Below are positions 26,986 through 36,982 of a stretch of 64,000 nucleotides of DNA, one piece after another. The position numbers were made by a program, and so were the translations under genes. This DNA is from Gammaproteobacteria bacterium. GTDB taxonomy: Bacteria; Pseudomonadota; Gammaproteobacteria; GRL18. The DNA lies in NCBI GenBank assembly GCA_016744995.1, contig JADGDG010000001.1, positions 784,011 through 848,010 of the forward strand. The letters are read 5' to 3'. The first letter of the stretch is position 1. Every line of letters starts with the position of its first letter. A model generated the notes under the pieces. That model was given only the letters and a program-made list of their open reading frames with translations, ran no database searches and was not told where the DNA came from.

Positions 26986-28953
26986 TTAATGCATCGTGGT
27001 AAAACCAATCAATACAAGGGTCAATATTGTTAAGCCTGCAAAGATAAGCAGTATTGCAATCAAATTAGAGCCGGTGGTAACCAGTCTGGAAGGTTTATTA
27101 ACCAGATGTTTCTCTAATTCACCACTTGCTTTTAGACGTTCATACTCTAGCTTATGTTCATGTTTGAACTCGTCCAGAGGGATTGAACCGGTAAAGATAG
27201 TGGTACTCATAGGGAACTTATCTGGTCTAAAGTGCGCATTAAAGAAGTGCACAGTGAACAGGAAGATAACCGCTAACAATGCCTCTTCTGCATGAATGAT
27301 TGTGGCGATATTGAAAACAAAGCCAGGTAAAATTATTGCAGTCAAAGTAGGCATAAATAACATGATGCCACTAAAACCAATAATGGCTGCACCCCAGAAC
27401 GGTGCCCAGTAATCAAACTTCTGCCAATAGGACCAGCGATCAAAACTAGGTCGATCAGCCATACCAAAGAACCAGCGGAACATTCTGCCCACATCGCGTA
27501 AGTCCTGCCAGTTAGGCACCATAGAGGTTGGACCAAACCAACGGAATTTTCCATGGCTGTTTCTGATATTGTAGACAGCAGTACCAAAGTGAGTTAAAAA
27601 GACACTTAACCAGATAACCCCGGCAGTACGGTGAATAATGGCTTCTATTTCCGGACCACCCAATAGGTTAATGACGAATGGTGCCCAGGCAGTATGCGAT
27701 AACAATAAGGTTGAACCTGATAGTGCCAGAGTCATGGTACTGACGGCAAATAACAGGTGAAGAACACGCCATGTGGTCGTAAAACGACGGAAATACACCG
27801 TGTCTGCAGTGGCTGGTGGAATATAACCCTTGCCTTGCTGGCGGTCTCTGAATTCACGATAACCCCATAAAATCACATGGGTCCAGAAAAATCCGAAGAC
27901 ACCAATAATCAACCATTCCATGAATTTTGCGGTTAACCAGATAATGGGATTTTTTTCAAAATCATCCTTATCCGCGTGAGCATTGAAACTAAGGAAACCT
28001 TCTGGTGCGTCTTCATGACATTGCTGACATGTTTCCAGGCGGTTATCAAGATGAACCGTCGATTTAGGATCATCTGCTTTTTTGAGATCATGATTGCCAT
28101 GGCAGTCATAACATTGAGCAGTATTAGTATAACCCAGGCGATTTACCTGGCCATGATATGAAGCCTGATAGGTTTTAAGTGCACTTTCATGGCAATTGCC
28201 ACAATTTTTTGTAATCGTCAGTTGCGCTTCATCTGTCTCAGGTGAGGATATATTATGATTGGTATGGCAATCTGAACAAACAGCAGACTCAATATTATTC
28301 TTTTCCATCACTTCCTTGCCATGGACGGAAGTCATATAATCTTCTTTTTCTTGTTCATGACAGCGGCCACAAACCTCAGGGTTTTTTAGACGATGCTCAG
28401 CTCTGGCCTCACTCTTGGGGGCACCTACATTATGTGCATCATGGCAATCATGACAGGTTGCATTGGTTTTGGATTGATCAGCAATACTGGGTTTTGCATG
28501 AACTGAGTGCATATAGTCATCGGTTTGCTCCATGACAACACTCAGGCGTTTGTATTTTGGATCAGGCTGGTCTTTTTGCTCTTCTATGGTATCCATATGA
28601 CATTGGATACAGCTAACAATTACTGGAAGGTATTCATCATGTTCACCTTTTGTCAGTTCGACATTACCATGACAGCCAACACAATTTTGTTGGCCGTGAA
28701 CACTATTTTCAAACTTTTCAGAAGGTACGTAAATGTTTCTTGTGATCCCTTCTAATGCTCCTTCATCATACTCCCAGACTTTATCGTCTTCATCGTCATG
28801 ACATTTATTACATTTTTTATTTGCAACTAATTTTTTGACAGGTTTTGAATTTGCATGCTCCTTCTCACCTGTGGTGGCACTGGCATTTATTGGGATGGAT
28901 AGTGAATATAGCACAACCCATACCAACGCAATAATCTTGCTGGTCATTCGCAT
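26986..28953 (-). CDS. Nine-haem cytochrome c fused to a membrane cytochrome b domain
   Basis: A 655-residue protein with a signal peptide. Residues about 40-320 contain nine CxxCH motifs: CNKCH, CVGCH, CIQCH, CHDCH, CGRCH, CSDCH, CGNCH, CYDCH and CQQCH. The C-terminal half (about 340-650) is a four- to five-helix cytochrome b of the formate-dehydrogenase-gamma / hydrogenase cytochrome b type. His residues lie in membrane segments (WRVLHLLFAVSTMTL, EAIIHRTAGVIWLSVFLTHFG, TIIHAEEALLAVIFLFTVHFF). The b domain should exchange electrons with membrane quinone and the multihaem part with periplasmic partners. The exact reaction is unknown. A near-palindrome TGTTGT-TTAC-ACAACA lies 29 bases upstream of its start. 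Confidence 0.85.
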   Translation of the reverse strand: MRMTSKIIALVWVVLYSLSIPINASATTGEKEHANSKPVKKLVANKKCNKCHDDEDDKVWEYDEGALEGITRNIYVPSEKFENSVHGQQNCVGCHGNVELTKGEHDEYLPVIVSCIQCHMDTIEEQKDQPDPKYKRLSVVMEQTDDYMHSVHAKPSIADQSKTNATCHDCHDAHNVGAPKSEARAEHRLKNPEVCGRCHEQEKEDYMTSVHGKEVMEKNNIESAVCSDCHTNHNISSPETDEAQLTITKNCGNCHESALKTYQASYHGQVNRLGYTNTAQCYDCHGNHDLKKADDPKSTVHLDNRLETCQQCHEDAPEGFLSFNAHADKDDFEKNPIIWLTAKFMEWLIIGVFGFFWTHVILWGYREFRDRQQGKGYIPPATADTVYFRRFTTTWRVLHLLFAVSTMTLALSGSTLLLSHTAWAPFVINLLGGPEIEAIIHRTAGVIWLSVFLTHFGTAVYNIRNSHGKFRWFGPTSMVPNWQDLRDVGRMFRWFFGMADRPSFDRWSYWQKFDYWAPFWGAAIIGFSGIMLFMPTLTAIILPGFVFNIATIIHAEEALLAVIFLFTVHFFNAHFRPDKFPMSTTIFTGSIPLDEFKHEHKLEYERLKASGELEKHLVNKPSRLVTTGSNLIAILLIFAGLTILTLVLIGFTTMH

Positions 28954-29617
28954 CTTTTATTTCTCCAATAGAACTTAATGGTGTTGTTTACACAACAGAC
29001 GACAATAAAAATTGATAACATAAGTTTTCCCAAAGATAACTAAATCATTTAGAGAAAGCATAATGCACAAATTATTTTTTCAGGATAAATGTAAGCTTTT
29101 GTAATACCAGCAGTTTATGATTAGAGTAGAAATTCATTTCATTCTCTATCGTATTATTATATTGCTGGGACTCTATTATTTTTTATTGTAATTAAGAGAT
29201 TATTGACTACGCCAGTAAGACTTGGAGAGTTATAGCTGAACAAGTACTTTAGGGTATTCGGTATCTTATAATTTATCTTGAAATTGCATGATTTTCAAGC
29301 TTTTTATCTTAATATTCAAAAATGAAATTATTAAAAATATTACTTTTTAGTATATTTTTAGTAGAACTCCTGTTATAAAATAGTTTACGGACTATTTAGA
29401 TACTGCTAGAATGCGAAACTTAATAATAATAATAGTAGTGGTATTTTCTCGCTTCCATAAACCTTCCAACATTTAATTTCCCTGGAGTAAATTTTTCCGG
29501 GATTTAGTTAAAGAGTCTGTGAGCTGGTTTAAAAAAAGAGAAACATTAACTGACAAGACGCTAATTCTAATTCTTACTCGTAGTAAAACTGAATCAAAGA
29601 TCACCTAAGGAGGATCT
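28954..29617. other. Long divergent intergenic region between the c/b fusion and fccA
   Basis: These 664 bases are very AT-rich with no convincing open frame. They contain the inverted repeat TGTTGTTTACACAACA at 28982-28997 near the cytochrome start, a good extended -10 promoter for fccAB at 29384-29412, and a leader of about 200 bases before fccA. I saw no tRNA-like or known riboswitch fold. Confidence 0.5.
29384..29412 (+). promoter_or_regulatory. Sigma-70-type promoter upstream of fccAB
   Basis: TTTACG at 29384-29389, a 17-base spacer and TAGAAT at 29407-29412, with a TGC extended -10 just before. It would start transcription near 29419 and leave a leader of about 200 bases. The fccA start has a strong AAGGAGGA ribosome binding site. 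Confidence 0.5.
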
Positions 29618-30214
29618 ATGAAATTAAACAAAAAAGTACTGGCTTTAATAGTACTAGGAGGACTTTCAGTCTCAGGTAATAGTATGGCGGCGGGCACAGC
29701 AAGTGCTTTAGATCTTGCCAATACTTGTGCTGGTTGTCATGGTATTGATGGCAATAGTACCGGGCCTGCAATCCCCTCTATAGCAGAAATGTCAACAGAA
29801 TATTTTAAAGAAGCAATGCTGGATTATAAAAATCCTGAAGGACGTCTCAATACTGTGATGAGCCGTATTGCCAAAGGTTATTCAGAAGAAGAAATTAATC
29901 TGATGGCAGGCTATTTTGCCAAGCAAAAAATGGTTCGCCAAGAGCAGAAATTTGATGCGACTCAAGCGAAAGCTGGTGCAAAATTACACAAAAAATATTG
30001 TGAAAAATGTCATGAAGATGGCGGCCGTTCAGCAGAAGATGATGCTGGAATTTTAGCGGGTCAGTGGACAACCTACCTGGAATACACAATGGCTGACTAT
30101 GTTGATGGTCACCGTGAAATGACTAAGAAAATGAAGAAAAAAGTCAAAAAATTACTAAAAGCAGACCCTAAAGGTATGGAAAAGGTAATTGAATACTACG
30201 GCAGCCAAAAATAA
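29618..30214 (+). CDS. fccA: Flavocytochrome c sulfide dehydrogenase, diheme cytochrome subunit
   Basis: A 198-residue periplasmic diheme cytochrome c with a signal peptide ([20 protein letters not shown]) and two haem motifs, CAGCH and CEKCH, each in a class I cytochrome domain. It accepts electrons from the flavin subunit FccB after sulfide oxidation. Size matches FccA of purple and colourless sulfur bacteria. It lies 14 bases before fccB, the usual order. A basic C-terminal region ([20 protein letters not shown]) is notable. Confidence 0.9.
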   Translation: MKLNKKVLALIVLGGLSVSGNSMAAGTASALDLANTCAGCHGIDGNSTGPAIPSIAEMSTEYFKEAMLDYKNPEGRLNTVMSRIAKGYSEEEINLMAGYFAKQKMVRQEQKFDATQAKAGAKLHKKYCEKCHEDGGRSAEDDAGILAGQWTTYLEYTMADYVDGHREMTKKMKKKVKKLLKADPKGMEKVIEYYGSQK

Positions 30215-30228
30215 GAGGAGAGTTTCAC

Positions 30229-31533
30229 ATGTCAAGAATTTCACGTAGAAATTTTATCCAGTTAACAGGTGGCGCAGCTGCAGTTAGTACTCTGGGTTTT
30301 AGTAATATTATTTTGGCCGGCAAAAGTGCGGGTCATGTTGTTATTGTTGGTGGTGGTATTGGTGGCGCAACAGCGGCACATTATATCAAACGTGCTGATC
30401 CTGCTGTGCAGGTGACTATTGTTGAGCCTAATGTCAACTACTTCACTGGCTTCATGAGTAATGAAGTGCTGAGTGGCCATCGTACAATGGCACAAATTAC
30501 ATTTGGTTATAAGCAGCTTGAGTCAATGGGCGTTAAAGTTGTTCAGGACTATGCAACCAATATTGATGCAGATAAAAAACATGTTGCGACCAAAGCCAAT
30601 GGCAACATTGCTTTTGATCGTTGTATTGTTTCCCCAGGTATTGATTTTAAATGGGAAATGATTGAAGGTTTAGATGCTAAAGTAGCAGCAACTAAGTTAC
30701 CTCATGCATGGGTCGCAGGACCACAAACCATTATGTTACGTAAGCAACTGGAAGCAATGAAAGATGGTGGTACAGTGATAATCGCACCACCACCAAATCC
30801 TTTCCGTTGTCCTCCTGGACCCTATGAGCGTAGCTGTCAAATTGCCAGTTACCTGCAAAAACATAAGCCTAAGTCAAAAATCCTTATTCTGGATGCTAAA
30901 GACAAATTCTCCAAGCAAGGCCTGTTTATGCAAGGCTGGAAAAAGCACTATGGCTATGGCACTGATAACAGCATGATTGAGTGGGTAAAAGGTGCTGAAG
31001 GTGGTATTATCGAAGGCGTTGATGTCAAGACTAATACTGTTATTGGTAGTGTTGATGAGTATAAAGCAGATGTGGTTAATATTATCCCAGCTCAAAAAGC
31101 AGGTAAAATTGCTCACATTGCCGGCCTGGTTAATGACAAAGGCTGGTGTCCAGTCAATCAACAAACATTTGAATCAACTAAGAAGAAAAATGTTTATGTT
31201 ATTGGTGACTCAAGTGTTGCTTCTCCAATGCCTAAATCTGCTTATGCAGCAAACTCAGAAGCAAAAGTATGTGCTGCTGCAGTAGTTGCCAGCCTGCACG
31301 GTAAAGATCCTGCTCACCCAACGTTGGTGAATACTTGCTATAGTATTCTTGCACCAGGTGATGGTATTTCAGTAGCAATGGTTTATAACTTTGACGGAAA
31401 GAAAATCCAGAAAGTTAAGGGGTCAGGCGGTTTAACACCAATGGACTCTTCTCCAGAAATGAGAGCACGTGAAGTGCAATATGCTTATTCCTGGTTTAAC
31501 AATGTTACTAATGATGCTTTTGTTGGTGGATAA
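30229..31533 (+). CDS. fccB: Flavocytochrome c sulfide dehydrogenase, flavoprotein subunit
   Basis: The 434-residue periplasmic FAD enzyme oxidises sulfide to sulfur and passes electrons to FccA. A Tat signal is visible ([16 protein letters not shown]). The FAD-binding motif [19 protein letters not shown] follows. Cysteines in [14 protein letters not shown] and in [13 protein letters not shown] correspond to the redox-active cysteines of the family. The C-terminal flavocytochrome-specific domain begins near residue 360. Tat export fits a cofactor loaded in the cytoplasm. It is followed by a strong terminator, so fccAB is a two-gene operon. Confidence 0.94.
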   Translation: MSRISRRNFIQLTGGAAAVSTLGFSNIILAGKSAGHVVIVGGGIGGATAAHYIKRADPAVQVTIVEPNVNYFTGFMSNEVLSGHRTMAQITFGYKQLESMGVKVVQDYATNIDADKKHVATKANGNIAFDRCIVSPGIDFKWEMIEGLDAKVAATKLPHAWVAGPQTIMLRKQLEAMKDGGTVIIAPPPNPFRCPPGPYERSCQIASYLQKHKPKSKILILDAKDKFSKQGLFMQGWKKHYGYGTDNSMIEWVKGAEGGIIEGVDVKTNTVIGSVDEYKADVVNIIPAQKAGKIAHIAGLVNDKGWCPVNQQTFESTKKKNVYVIGDSSVASPMPKSAYAANSEAKVCAAAVVASLHGKDPAHPTLVNTCYSILAPGDGISVAMVYNFDGKKIQKVKGSGGLTPMDSSPEMRAREVQYAYSWFNNVTNDAFVGG

Positions 31534-31567
31534 TTTAGTTTAACCAGTTAAACTAATTAAAAATCAG

Positions 31568-31604
31568 AAATGCCAATTCTTTAACAGGAATTGGCATTTT
31601 TTTT
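31568..31604 (+). terminator. Rho-independent terminator of fccAB
   Basis: The stem AATGCCAATTC / GAATTGGCATT (11 base pairs, eight-base loop) is directly followed by a run of eight T residues, 35 bases after the fccB stop. Confidence 0.92.
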
Positions 31605-32096
31605 GATATGTACAAACAGGATGAAGCAAATTATGTGAAATATTTTATATGGGTAAAAGAGGATATTTATTTGAACTAAAATGAAATGTTTTAAGTAGCT
31701 TAAAGGTACCAGAACAAAGCAATCTATATCATGTTTTATGAAGCTGCTAGGGGGGGACGCAGTATTCAAAAATTAAAATATCAATCACTTCAATCCTGAT
31801 TAGAATTATTGTTGCATTTGTTATGCCAACTAAAAAAATAATTGAAAGCAGGTTTAATAGGATGAAATAGGTAAAAAATTAATTTTTATTGGTTTGTCAT
31901 ACTATTCTGTCATACCTGCCTGTCATGACATTGTCTGGTGTCATGACAGATATTTTATTATTTTTTGTCACTAGATAACAAAATCGCTAAACAGCTCAAA
32001 TTTTTTTTTCAAATAAGCACTATAATTAATATCATTATTGCAATAAAACCTGTAACTATTACATGTTATGTAATTACTTATGTAGAGATTAAGAAA
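31605..32096. other. Intergenic region before the giant unknown gene
   Basis: Nearly 500 bases without a convincing gene. A 63-codon minus-strand frame has no ribosome binding site and a biased composition. The notable content is the TGTCAT repeat array described separately, ending about 150 bases before the next start codon. Confidence 0.5.
31895..31949 (+). promoter_or_regulatory. Operator-like array of TGTCAT repeats with two TGTCATGACA palindromes
   Basis: TGTCAT occurs at 31895, 31908, 31921 and 31939, with spacings of 13, 13 and 18 bases. The last two extend to the perfect 10-base palindrome TGTCATGACA, and together CTGTCATGACA and TGTCATGACAG form an 11-base inverted repeat with an eight-base loop. 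The pattern suggests dimer binding sites for a regulator. Alternatively the hairpin, followed by a T-rich stretch, could end transcription. Confidence 0.5.
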
Positions 32097-35000
32097 ATGG
32101 CAACAAAGAAAAAAGCTGGCTCCGGGCATCGCGGTGAACACAGAGTTGTATTTAAAGGTCAGCTATTACCTGGATTTGATAAGGTGCAGGTCATTGCAAA
32201 TATTGTCCGGTTAACAAAATTAGCACCGGAAAAAATTGAGAAGAAGTTTTTTTCTGGGAAAATAGTCATTATCCGTAGAGCACATAATACGGAACAAGCA
32301 AAAAAACTACAGCAGCTTTTCACTAAAGCCGGTCTGGAAGTTTTTATTCTTAAAGACACAACAGGCAAGGTTGACCATCAGCATGCTGATTCAGCAAAAA
32401 AATCATCTAAAAAAATTATTGTAAAAAAAATAAAAAAATCTTCAACACCGGTTTTTGCAGTAGTTTTATGGGCTGTTTTTTTTGTTTTAATTTATAATCT
32501 CTGGGCTCAGTACAATGTCAATTTTGAAACACCCGATGAGGTGCTTGACATTGAAGCTTCACTGGCCAATAAATCACTGCTGTTTTTGGCTCATGTTAAT
32601 GTTGAGCGCCTGCTTTCACAGCAAAGTTATTTTATGAATAATACTGCTCTGCCCGGCGATCAGAGCAGGGTTTATACTCAATTGAATCAAATGGGTATTC
32701 AACCCAAAGAAGCCATTAAGCAGATCGTCAGTGCTGCCTATCTTGAAAATAAACAGCTTATCTCACAGACAGTCTTGTTGGGCCACTTTTCTGTGAATGT
32801 GGTAAAAAACTACTTTATTAAGCATCATAATGCTGAAGTCATCTCTGCCAGGGAGCATCCACGTTTAAGAATTTCACAGCTTGATGAAAGAACCTGTGAA
32901 AAAATTCAGTTTATGGAAGTCTCCATTGAGCCGGAACGGATTTTAATTTCAAGTGATGGTCATCTGGATGAGTTGCAGCAATTGCTTAAGCAGACATCAG
33001 GGAGTGTGACAGACTTAAGCAATTGGAAAGAGTACCGAAGCGATAAGCTGGTGAGTCTGGCCTTGTTTAATCAATTACCTGCCAGTGATGAAAAGAAAGC
33101 AGCACCTGCTTCAAATTTACCCATGATGATGGCCCAGAATCTGATCAGAGAGAATGAACCGGTTGACAGTTTGTTTGCCAGTGCTGGTTTGCAGTTATTA
33201 CCACCTGCTGGCCTGATTGATATTAGTCTGAATAGCAAAGATCAGGCATGGCTGGACAAAACTCAAAAAGAATTACTGGCACAAATTAATAAAATGAAGA
33301 CCAATAGTCAGGGATTACTTAACCTGCAGCTGTTATTGAGTAAGCTCAGTTTACAACAAAATTCTCAGCATGATTTAAGGCCGGACTCAGACGGTGATAT
33401 TGGTCAATTATCGGTAAAACTTGAGTTGGACAACGAGTTTAAGAATTCCATTGAATTATCTTTTCGGGAGCTGTTCGAAAAATTCTTCAGCATTGGTTTA
33501 GGAGAGCAGTCATCTTCTCAGCAGAATGTGCAGGAAAGGATCGATGCTTCTCCACGTAACTACTGGCCACAGTATAAGACGTCAAAATTAAAACCTTTTA
33601 ACAAAAAGCTGGATGCATTCTTTAAACCTGTCTGGACAGAGGGGCCTTTTGCATTATCAATTGATGATCTTATGCTGGAGTCTCATCAAGCGGGTGATCA
33701 GGTTATTATACAGCTTAGAGGTAAAGGGCAGAATATTGATAACGTGGGTGTTAAACAAGCCTCTATCAAAGTGACTGAAGTTATTGGCCGACAGGGGAAG
33801 AATTTGCTGGAGACAGAACAATGTCAGCAAACAGTTGCTAAAAATGAAGCCTTCTTTTCCAGCTTTGGTGGTGTTCGTACAGCCTATCTTGGTAATAAAC
33901 AGGTCAAATACTCTGAGCTGGAAGTACGGCAAAAAATAAAGCTGAATAAAGGTGTTAATTTTTCACAGGTTCAGGTGCTCAATGGAGAGATTGAACTTAA
34001 TCTTGCGACACAGACACAAATAAAGGCATTTGAAAAAACCGATAAAAATAGTGTTATCTCTGAATATAATACCCGTATACTGTTCAAACCTTCTGCATCG
34101 AATAGTCTGTCTTATACTATTTCAGGAGATAAAAATAAGATCCTGTTGATACGAGCTTTAAATAAAAATAAAAACTACCTGAGCCGGGAAAGTCAGACTT
34201 CCATGGAAGAACTCTGGGGTTCCGGTTTTTCTGTATCACAACAATATCAGGGTACTATTGCATTTATTGAAATTGTGTACGCAACAGAGTTTACAAAAAT
34301 TAAATACCCCTTTTCGTTGTCAAAATTTCCACCTTATCCCTCTGATAATCGCTGGAAATATGAATTAGAGAAAGCGCAATTATCTTCAACCGCAAACTGG
34401 GACAAAAACTATAAAGGGCTTGATGCTCTTAGTTTTGCTCAGGACAATAAGTGGAATGGAGAAATGCAGGCATCCTGGCACAATGGCCCTTTGAATCTTG
34501 CTCTGTACCGTTTAAAAACCAGCAAACACTGGGGAACATCAGGGATGTTGATGATAAAGACGCCCGTCATAGACGAACTCAGACATAATTTATCAGCACT
34601 GGAAATTTATATTCAATATCCCCGGTCAAATGAGAGTGTTCATTCAGGTGGTGCTGAAGGACAGTCTTATTTCTATCCGCTTAAAGCTGAGGGCTACTAT
34701 ATGAATGGTGACTTTGTCCTGAATAAGGATAAACCTTATATGGATGGGCAGATTTCATTTTCATTGCCTGATAAAAATGAGGCAGATCCTGTCAGAGAAA
34801 TAAAGGGTGATATAATTATTCATTTACCGGTATCAAAGCATAGTAATACCTATACCGATATATCACTGGGTGCTCTATGGGAAGATGAAGGTGTCAAAGC
34901 CAAGCTGGTTCGTCTTGGCAGTGAAATCATGGAGTTTGAAATCTCTGGAAATCGCGATCGACTTCTGCAAATCAGTTTGGTTGATGCGGATAATAAACGA

Positions 35001-35153
35001 ATTTCTACCACAGATATTCGACAGGGTTTGCCTCAGCAAGGTAATATTGGCAATATTGTTGTCAATTATCATGGTGTCCCTGCTAAAGCTGTTTTAACAG
35101 TTTCAGAAGGCCAGCAGATTAAGCGCTACCCATTTAAACTTGAATTAAAATAG
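32097..35153 (+). CDS. Large membrane-anchored protein of unknown function
   Basis: A 1018-residue protein. I place the start at the ATG for MATKKKAGSG, because the 44 upstream codons read as AT-rich non-coding DNA. Residues 12-90 form a small domain with FKGQLLPGFDKVQVIANIVR and KIEKKFFSGKIVIIRRA, resembling the N-terminal domain found in front of assorted membrane proteins. A basic linker, then one transmembrane helix (about 134-155), put the remaining 860 residues outside the cytoplasm. That part is rich in beta-like segments with no enzyme motif I recognise. Conserved-looking Cys pairs are rare (one ERTCEKIQF, one TEQCQQTV). It lies alone behind the TGTCAT array. Confidence 0.7.
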   Translation: MATKKKAGSGHRGEHRVVFKGQLLPGFDKVQVIANIVRLTKLAPEKIEKKFFSGKIVIIRRAHNTEQAKKLQQLFTKAGLEVFILKDTTGKVDHQHADSAKKSSKKIIVKKIKKSSTPVFAVVLWAVFFVLIYNLWAQYNVNFETPDEVLDIEASLANKSLLFLAHVNVERLLSQQSYFMNNTALPGDQSRVYTQLNQMGIQPKEAIKQIVSAAYLENKQLISQTVLLGHFSVNVVKNYFIKHHNAEVISAREHPRLRISQLDERTCEKIQFMEVSIEPERILISSDGHLDELQQLLKQTSGSVTDLSNWKEYRSDKLVSLALFNQLPASDEKKAAPASNLPMMMAQNLIRENEPVDSLFASAGLQLLPPAGLIDISLNSKDQAWLDKTQKELLAQINKMKTNSQGLLNLQLLLSKLSLQQNSQHDLRPDSDGDIGQLSVKLELDNEFKNSIELSFRELFEKFFSIGLGEQSSSQQNVQERIDASPRNYWPQYKTSKLKPFNKKLDAFFKPVWTEGPFALSIDDLMLESHQAGDQVIIQLRGKGQNIDNVGVKQASIKVTEVIGRQGKNLLETEQCQQTVAKNEAFFSSFGGVRTAYLGNKQVKYSELEVRQKIKLNKGVNFSQVQVLNGEIELNLATQTQIKAFEKTDKNSVISEYNTRILFKPSASNSLSYTISGDKNKILLIRALNKNKNYLSRESQTSMEELWGSGFSVSQQYQGTIAFIEIVYATEFTKIKYPFSLSKFPPYPSDNRWKYELEKAQLSSTANWDKNYKGLDALSFAQDNKWNGEMQASWHNGPLNLALYRLKTSKHWGTSGMLMIKTPVIDELRHNLSALEIYIQYPRSNESVHSGGAEGQSYFYPLKAEGYYMNGDFVLNKDKPYMDGQISFSLPDKNEADPVREIKGDIIIHLPVSKHSNTYTDISLGALWEDEGVKAKLVRLGSEIMEFEISGNRDRLLQISLVDADNKRISTTDIRQGLPQQGNIGNIVVNYHGVPAKAVLTVSEGQQIKRYPFKLELK

Positions 35154-35240
35154 GCTCCTCAGATTACTCTCGGTAGCATAGGCGTTTTGCCCATGTTGAT
35201 GTAGTGAAGCTAAAATAATGACTTAAGCAGGAACATAAAA

Positions 35241-35912
35241 TTGAACACAGCACTACCCTATCTGATTGTTTCTGGAGTATTTCTGGCTTATTTTATTTTA
35301 CATTCTCTGGCGGCTTCCATAAGTACCAAGCAATGGATTGCCAGCCGCTGGCCAGAAATCATGCCTTATTATCGCCTGGCGTTTAATGCCCTGGCTATTG
35401 TTTTATCATTGCCTTTATTATTGGTGATGTTCCTGTATCCCGGAGAGCCTCTATGGCAGTGGTATGGCTTCGGTTTTTATCTCACTAGTACCATTGCTCT
35501 ATTGGCAATTTTTGGGTTTTTATATTCACTAAAATTCTATGATCTGTCTGAGTTTTGGGGAACCCGACAGCTTAAAGAACGCAATAACAGCGTCCATGAT
35601 CAGGAAAATTTTCATATCTCACCTCTGCATCGTTATGTTCGTCACCCATGGTATTTTTTGGCTCTGCTCCTTATCTGGACCAGAGATGTTTCAACCGTGC
35701 AGCTGCTAGTTTATTTGCTGGTTACAGCCTATTTTGTCATTGGCTCACGGTTGGAGGAAGAAAAATTAATTGCCTACCATGGTGAGGTTTACCGCAGGTA
35801 TCAGGAAAAAGTGGCGGGTGTTTTTCCATTGCCCTGGAAGTTCCTGAGTGCCGGGCAAGCTGAATTATTGGTTCAAGAGTCTCTGCTTAAAAAACCGTTG
35901 TCTAAACCTTAG
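35241..35912 (+). CDS. NnrU/isoprenylcysteine-methyltransferase-like membrane protein
   Basis: A 223-residue integral membrane protein with about five hydrophobic helices. The C-terminal signature HRYVRHPWYFLALLLIWTR followed by GSRLEEEKLIAYHGEVYRRYQEKV is the methyltransferase motif shared by ICMT, PEMT and NnrU-like proteins, which bind SAM at the membrane face. The substrate is unknown. The start is a TTG preceded by AGGAA seven bases upstream. It is followed after 46 bases by glucokinase on the same strand. Confidence 0.75.
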   Translation: MNTALPYLIVSGVFLAYFILHSLAASISTKQWIASRWPEIMPYYRLAFNALAIVLSLPLLLVMFLYPGEPLWQWYGFGFYLTSTIALLAIFGFLYSLKFYDLSEFWGTRQLKERNNSVHDQENFHISPLHRYVRHPWYFLALLLIWTRDVSTVQLLVYLLVTAYFVIGSRLEEEKLIAYHGEVYRRYQEKVAGVFPLPWKFLSAGQAELLVQESLLKKPLSKP

Positions 35913-35958
35913 GCTCAGGCTTGCGCTCAAAACTCTTGTTTAAACAAGGAATAGAAAT

Positions 35959-36978
35959 ATGAAAGTTCTCGCAGGTGATATTGGCGGTACAAAAACAAAC
36001 CTGGGTGTTTTTGAAGTGAACTCTGCGCCGCAACAGAGGCCACAAGTCAGCTCTATATTTGAGCAAACTTATGTTAGTAAAGACCACCCTTCGCTAGAAA
36101 AAATTATAGAAAGCTTCTTAACTGATTCAGGCATAGCAAAGCTGGAGATAAAAATGACCCCGGCCTGCTTTGGTGTGGCTGGCCCGGTTAATAACAATCT
36201 ATGCAAAGTCACCAATTTACCCTGGATTGTAGATGGTGCCCAGATTAAGCAGCAATTTGGATTTTATTCAGTGGCTCTGTTAAATGATCTGGAAGCCAAT
36301 GCCTGGGGCATTGCCTGTCTTGATGAAAGTGATTTTGTGGTGTTAAATGAAGGCATTTCCTTCTCTGGAAATGCCTCTGTTATTGCTGCGGGTACAGGTC
36401 TTGGTGAAGCGGGCATGTTCTGGACCGGTCAGCAGCACATTCCTTTTGCCTCTGAGGGCGGGCATAGCAGTTTCAGCCCGGAGACAGAGTTGGAGTATCG
36501 TTTATATCAATTCCTTAAAGAAAAATATAAAGGTCATGTGAGCTGGGAACGAATTGTTTCGGGTATGGGACTGGAGGATCTCTATGAGTTTCTATGTCAT
36601 GAAAAAAACAGTTCGCCGCCTTTCTGGCTGGCGGAAGATATGAAACATGATGCAGCGGCAGCTATTTCTAAAGCAGCCATCGCAGGGAAAGATGAGCTTT
36701 GCCTGCAGGCGCTTGACTGGTTTGTTCACCTTTATGGCGTTGAAGCAGGCAATCATGCTCTGAAAATCATGTCCAGAGGCGGAGTTTATCTCGGCGGTGG
36801 TATTGCACCCAAAATTATAACTAAGTTACAATCAGGTGCTTTTATGCAGGCCTTTTGCAATAAAGGCAGGATGCAGCATCTGCTTGAAGCCATGCCTGTA
36901 AAAGTAATTATGAATGATAAAACGGCCCTGTATGGGCCTGCACTCTATGCACACAGCAGAACTACCGGGCAGAAGTAA
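35959..36978 (+). CDS. glk: Glucokinase
   Basis: A 339-residue cytosolic kinase phosphorylating glucose to glucose-6-phosphate. The N-terminal phosphate-binding loop LAGDIGGTKTNLGVFE is clear. The segments PACFGVAGPVNNN, TNLPWIVDG and LLNDLEANAWGI (catalytic Asp) follow, then IAAGTGLGEAG and FASEGGHSSFSPE, then RGGVYLGGGIAPKI. All are typical of the E. coli Glk class (321 residues). It lies four bases before pgl, so the two form an operon feeding the pentose phosphate or Entner-Doudoroff route. Confidence 0.94.
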   Translation: MKVLAGDIGGTKTNLGVFEVNSAPQQRPQVSSIFEQTYVSKDHPSLEKIIESFLTDSGIAKLEIKMTPACFGVAGPVNNNLCKVTNLPWIVDGAQIKQQFGFYSVALLNDLEANAWGIACLDESDFVVLNEGISFSGNASVIAAGTGLGEAGMFWTGQQHIPFASEGGHSSFSPETELEYRLYQFLKEKYKGHVSWERIVSGMGLEDLYEFLCHEKNSSPPFWLAEDMKHDAAAAISKAAIAGKDELCLQALDWFVHLYGVEAGNHALKIMSRGGVYLGGGIAPKIITKLQSGAFMQAFCNKGRMQHLLEAMPVKVIMNDKTALYGPALYAHSRTTGQK

Positions 36979-36982
36979 AATT

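Noticed and set aside
31581..31769. 62-codon minus-strand frame after fccB
   Set aside because: It overlaps the fccAB terminator and its composition is dominated by phenylalanine and isoleucine from AT-rich DNA.
31965..32096. N-terminal 44-codon extension of the giant unknown protein
   Set aside because: The extra codons look like AT-rich intergenic DNA, and a better ATG at 32097 opens the conserved-looking domain.
36914..36982. Upstream extension of pgl inside glk
   Set aside because: It would overlap glk by 65 bases; the ATG at 36983 directly after the glk stop starts the family-typical N terminus.
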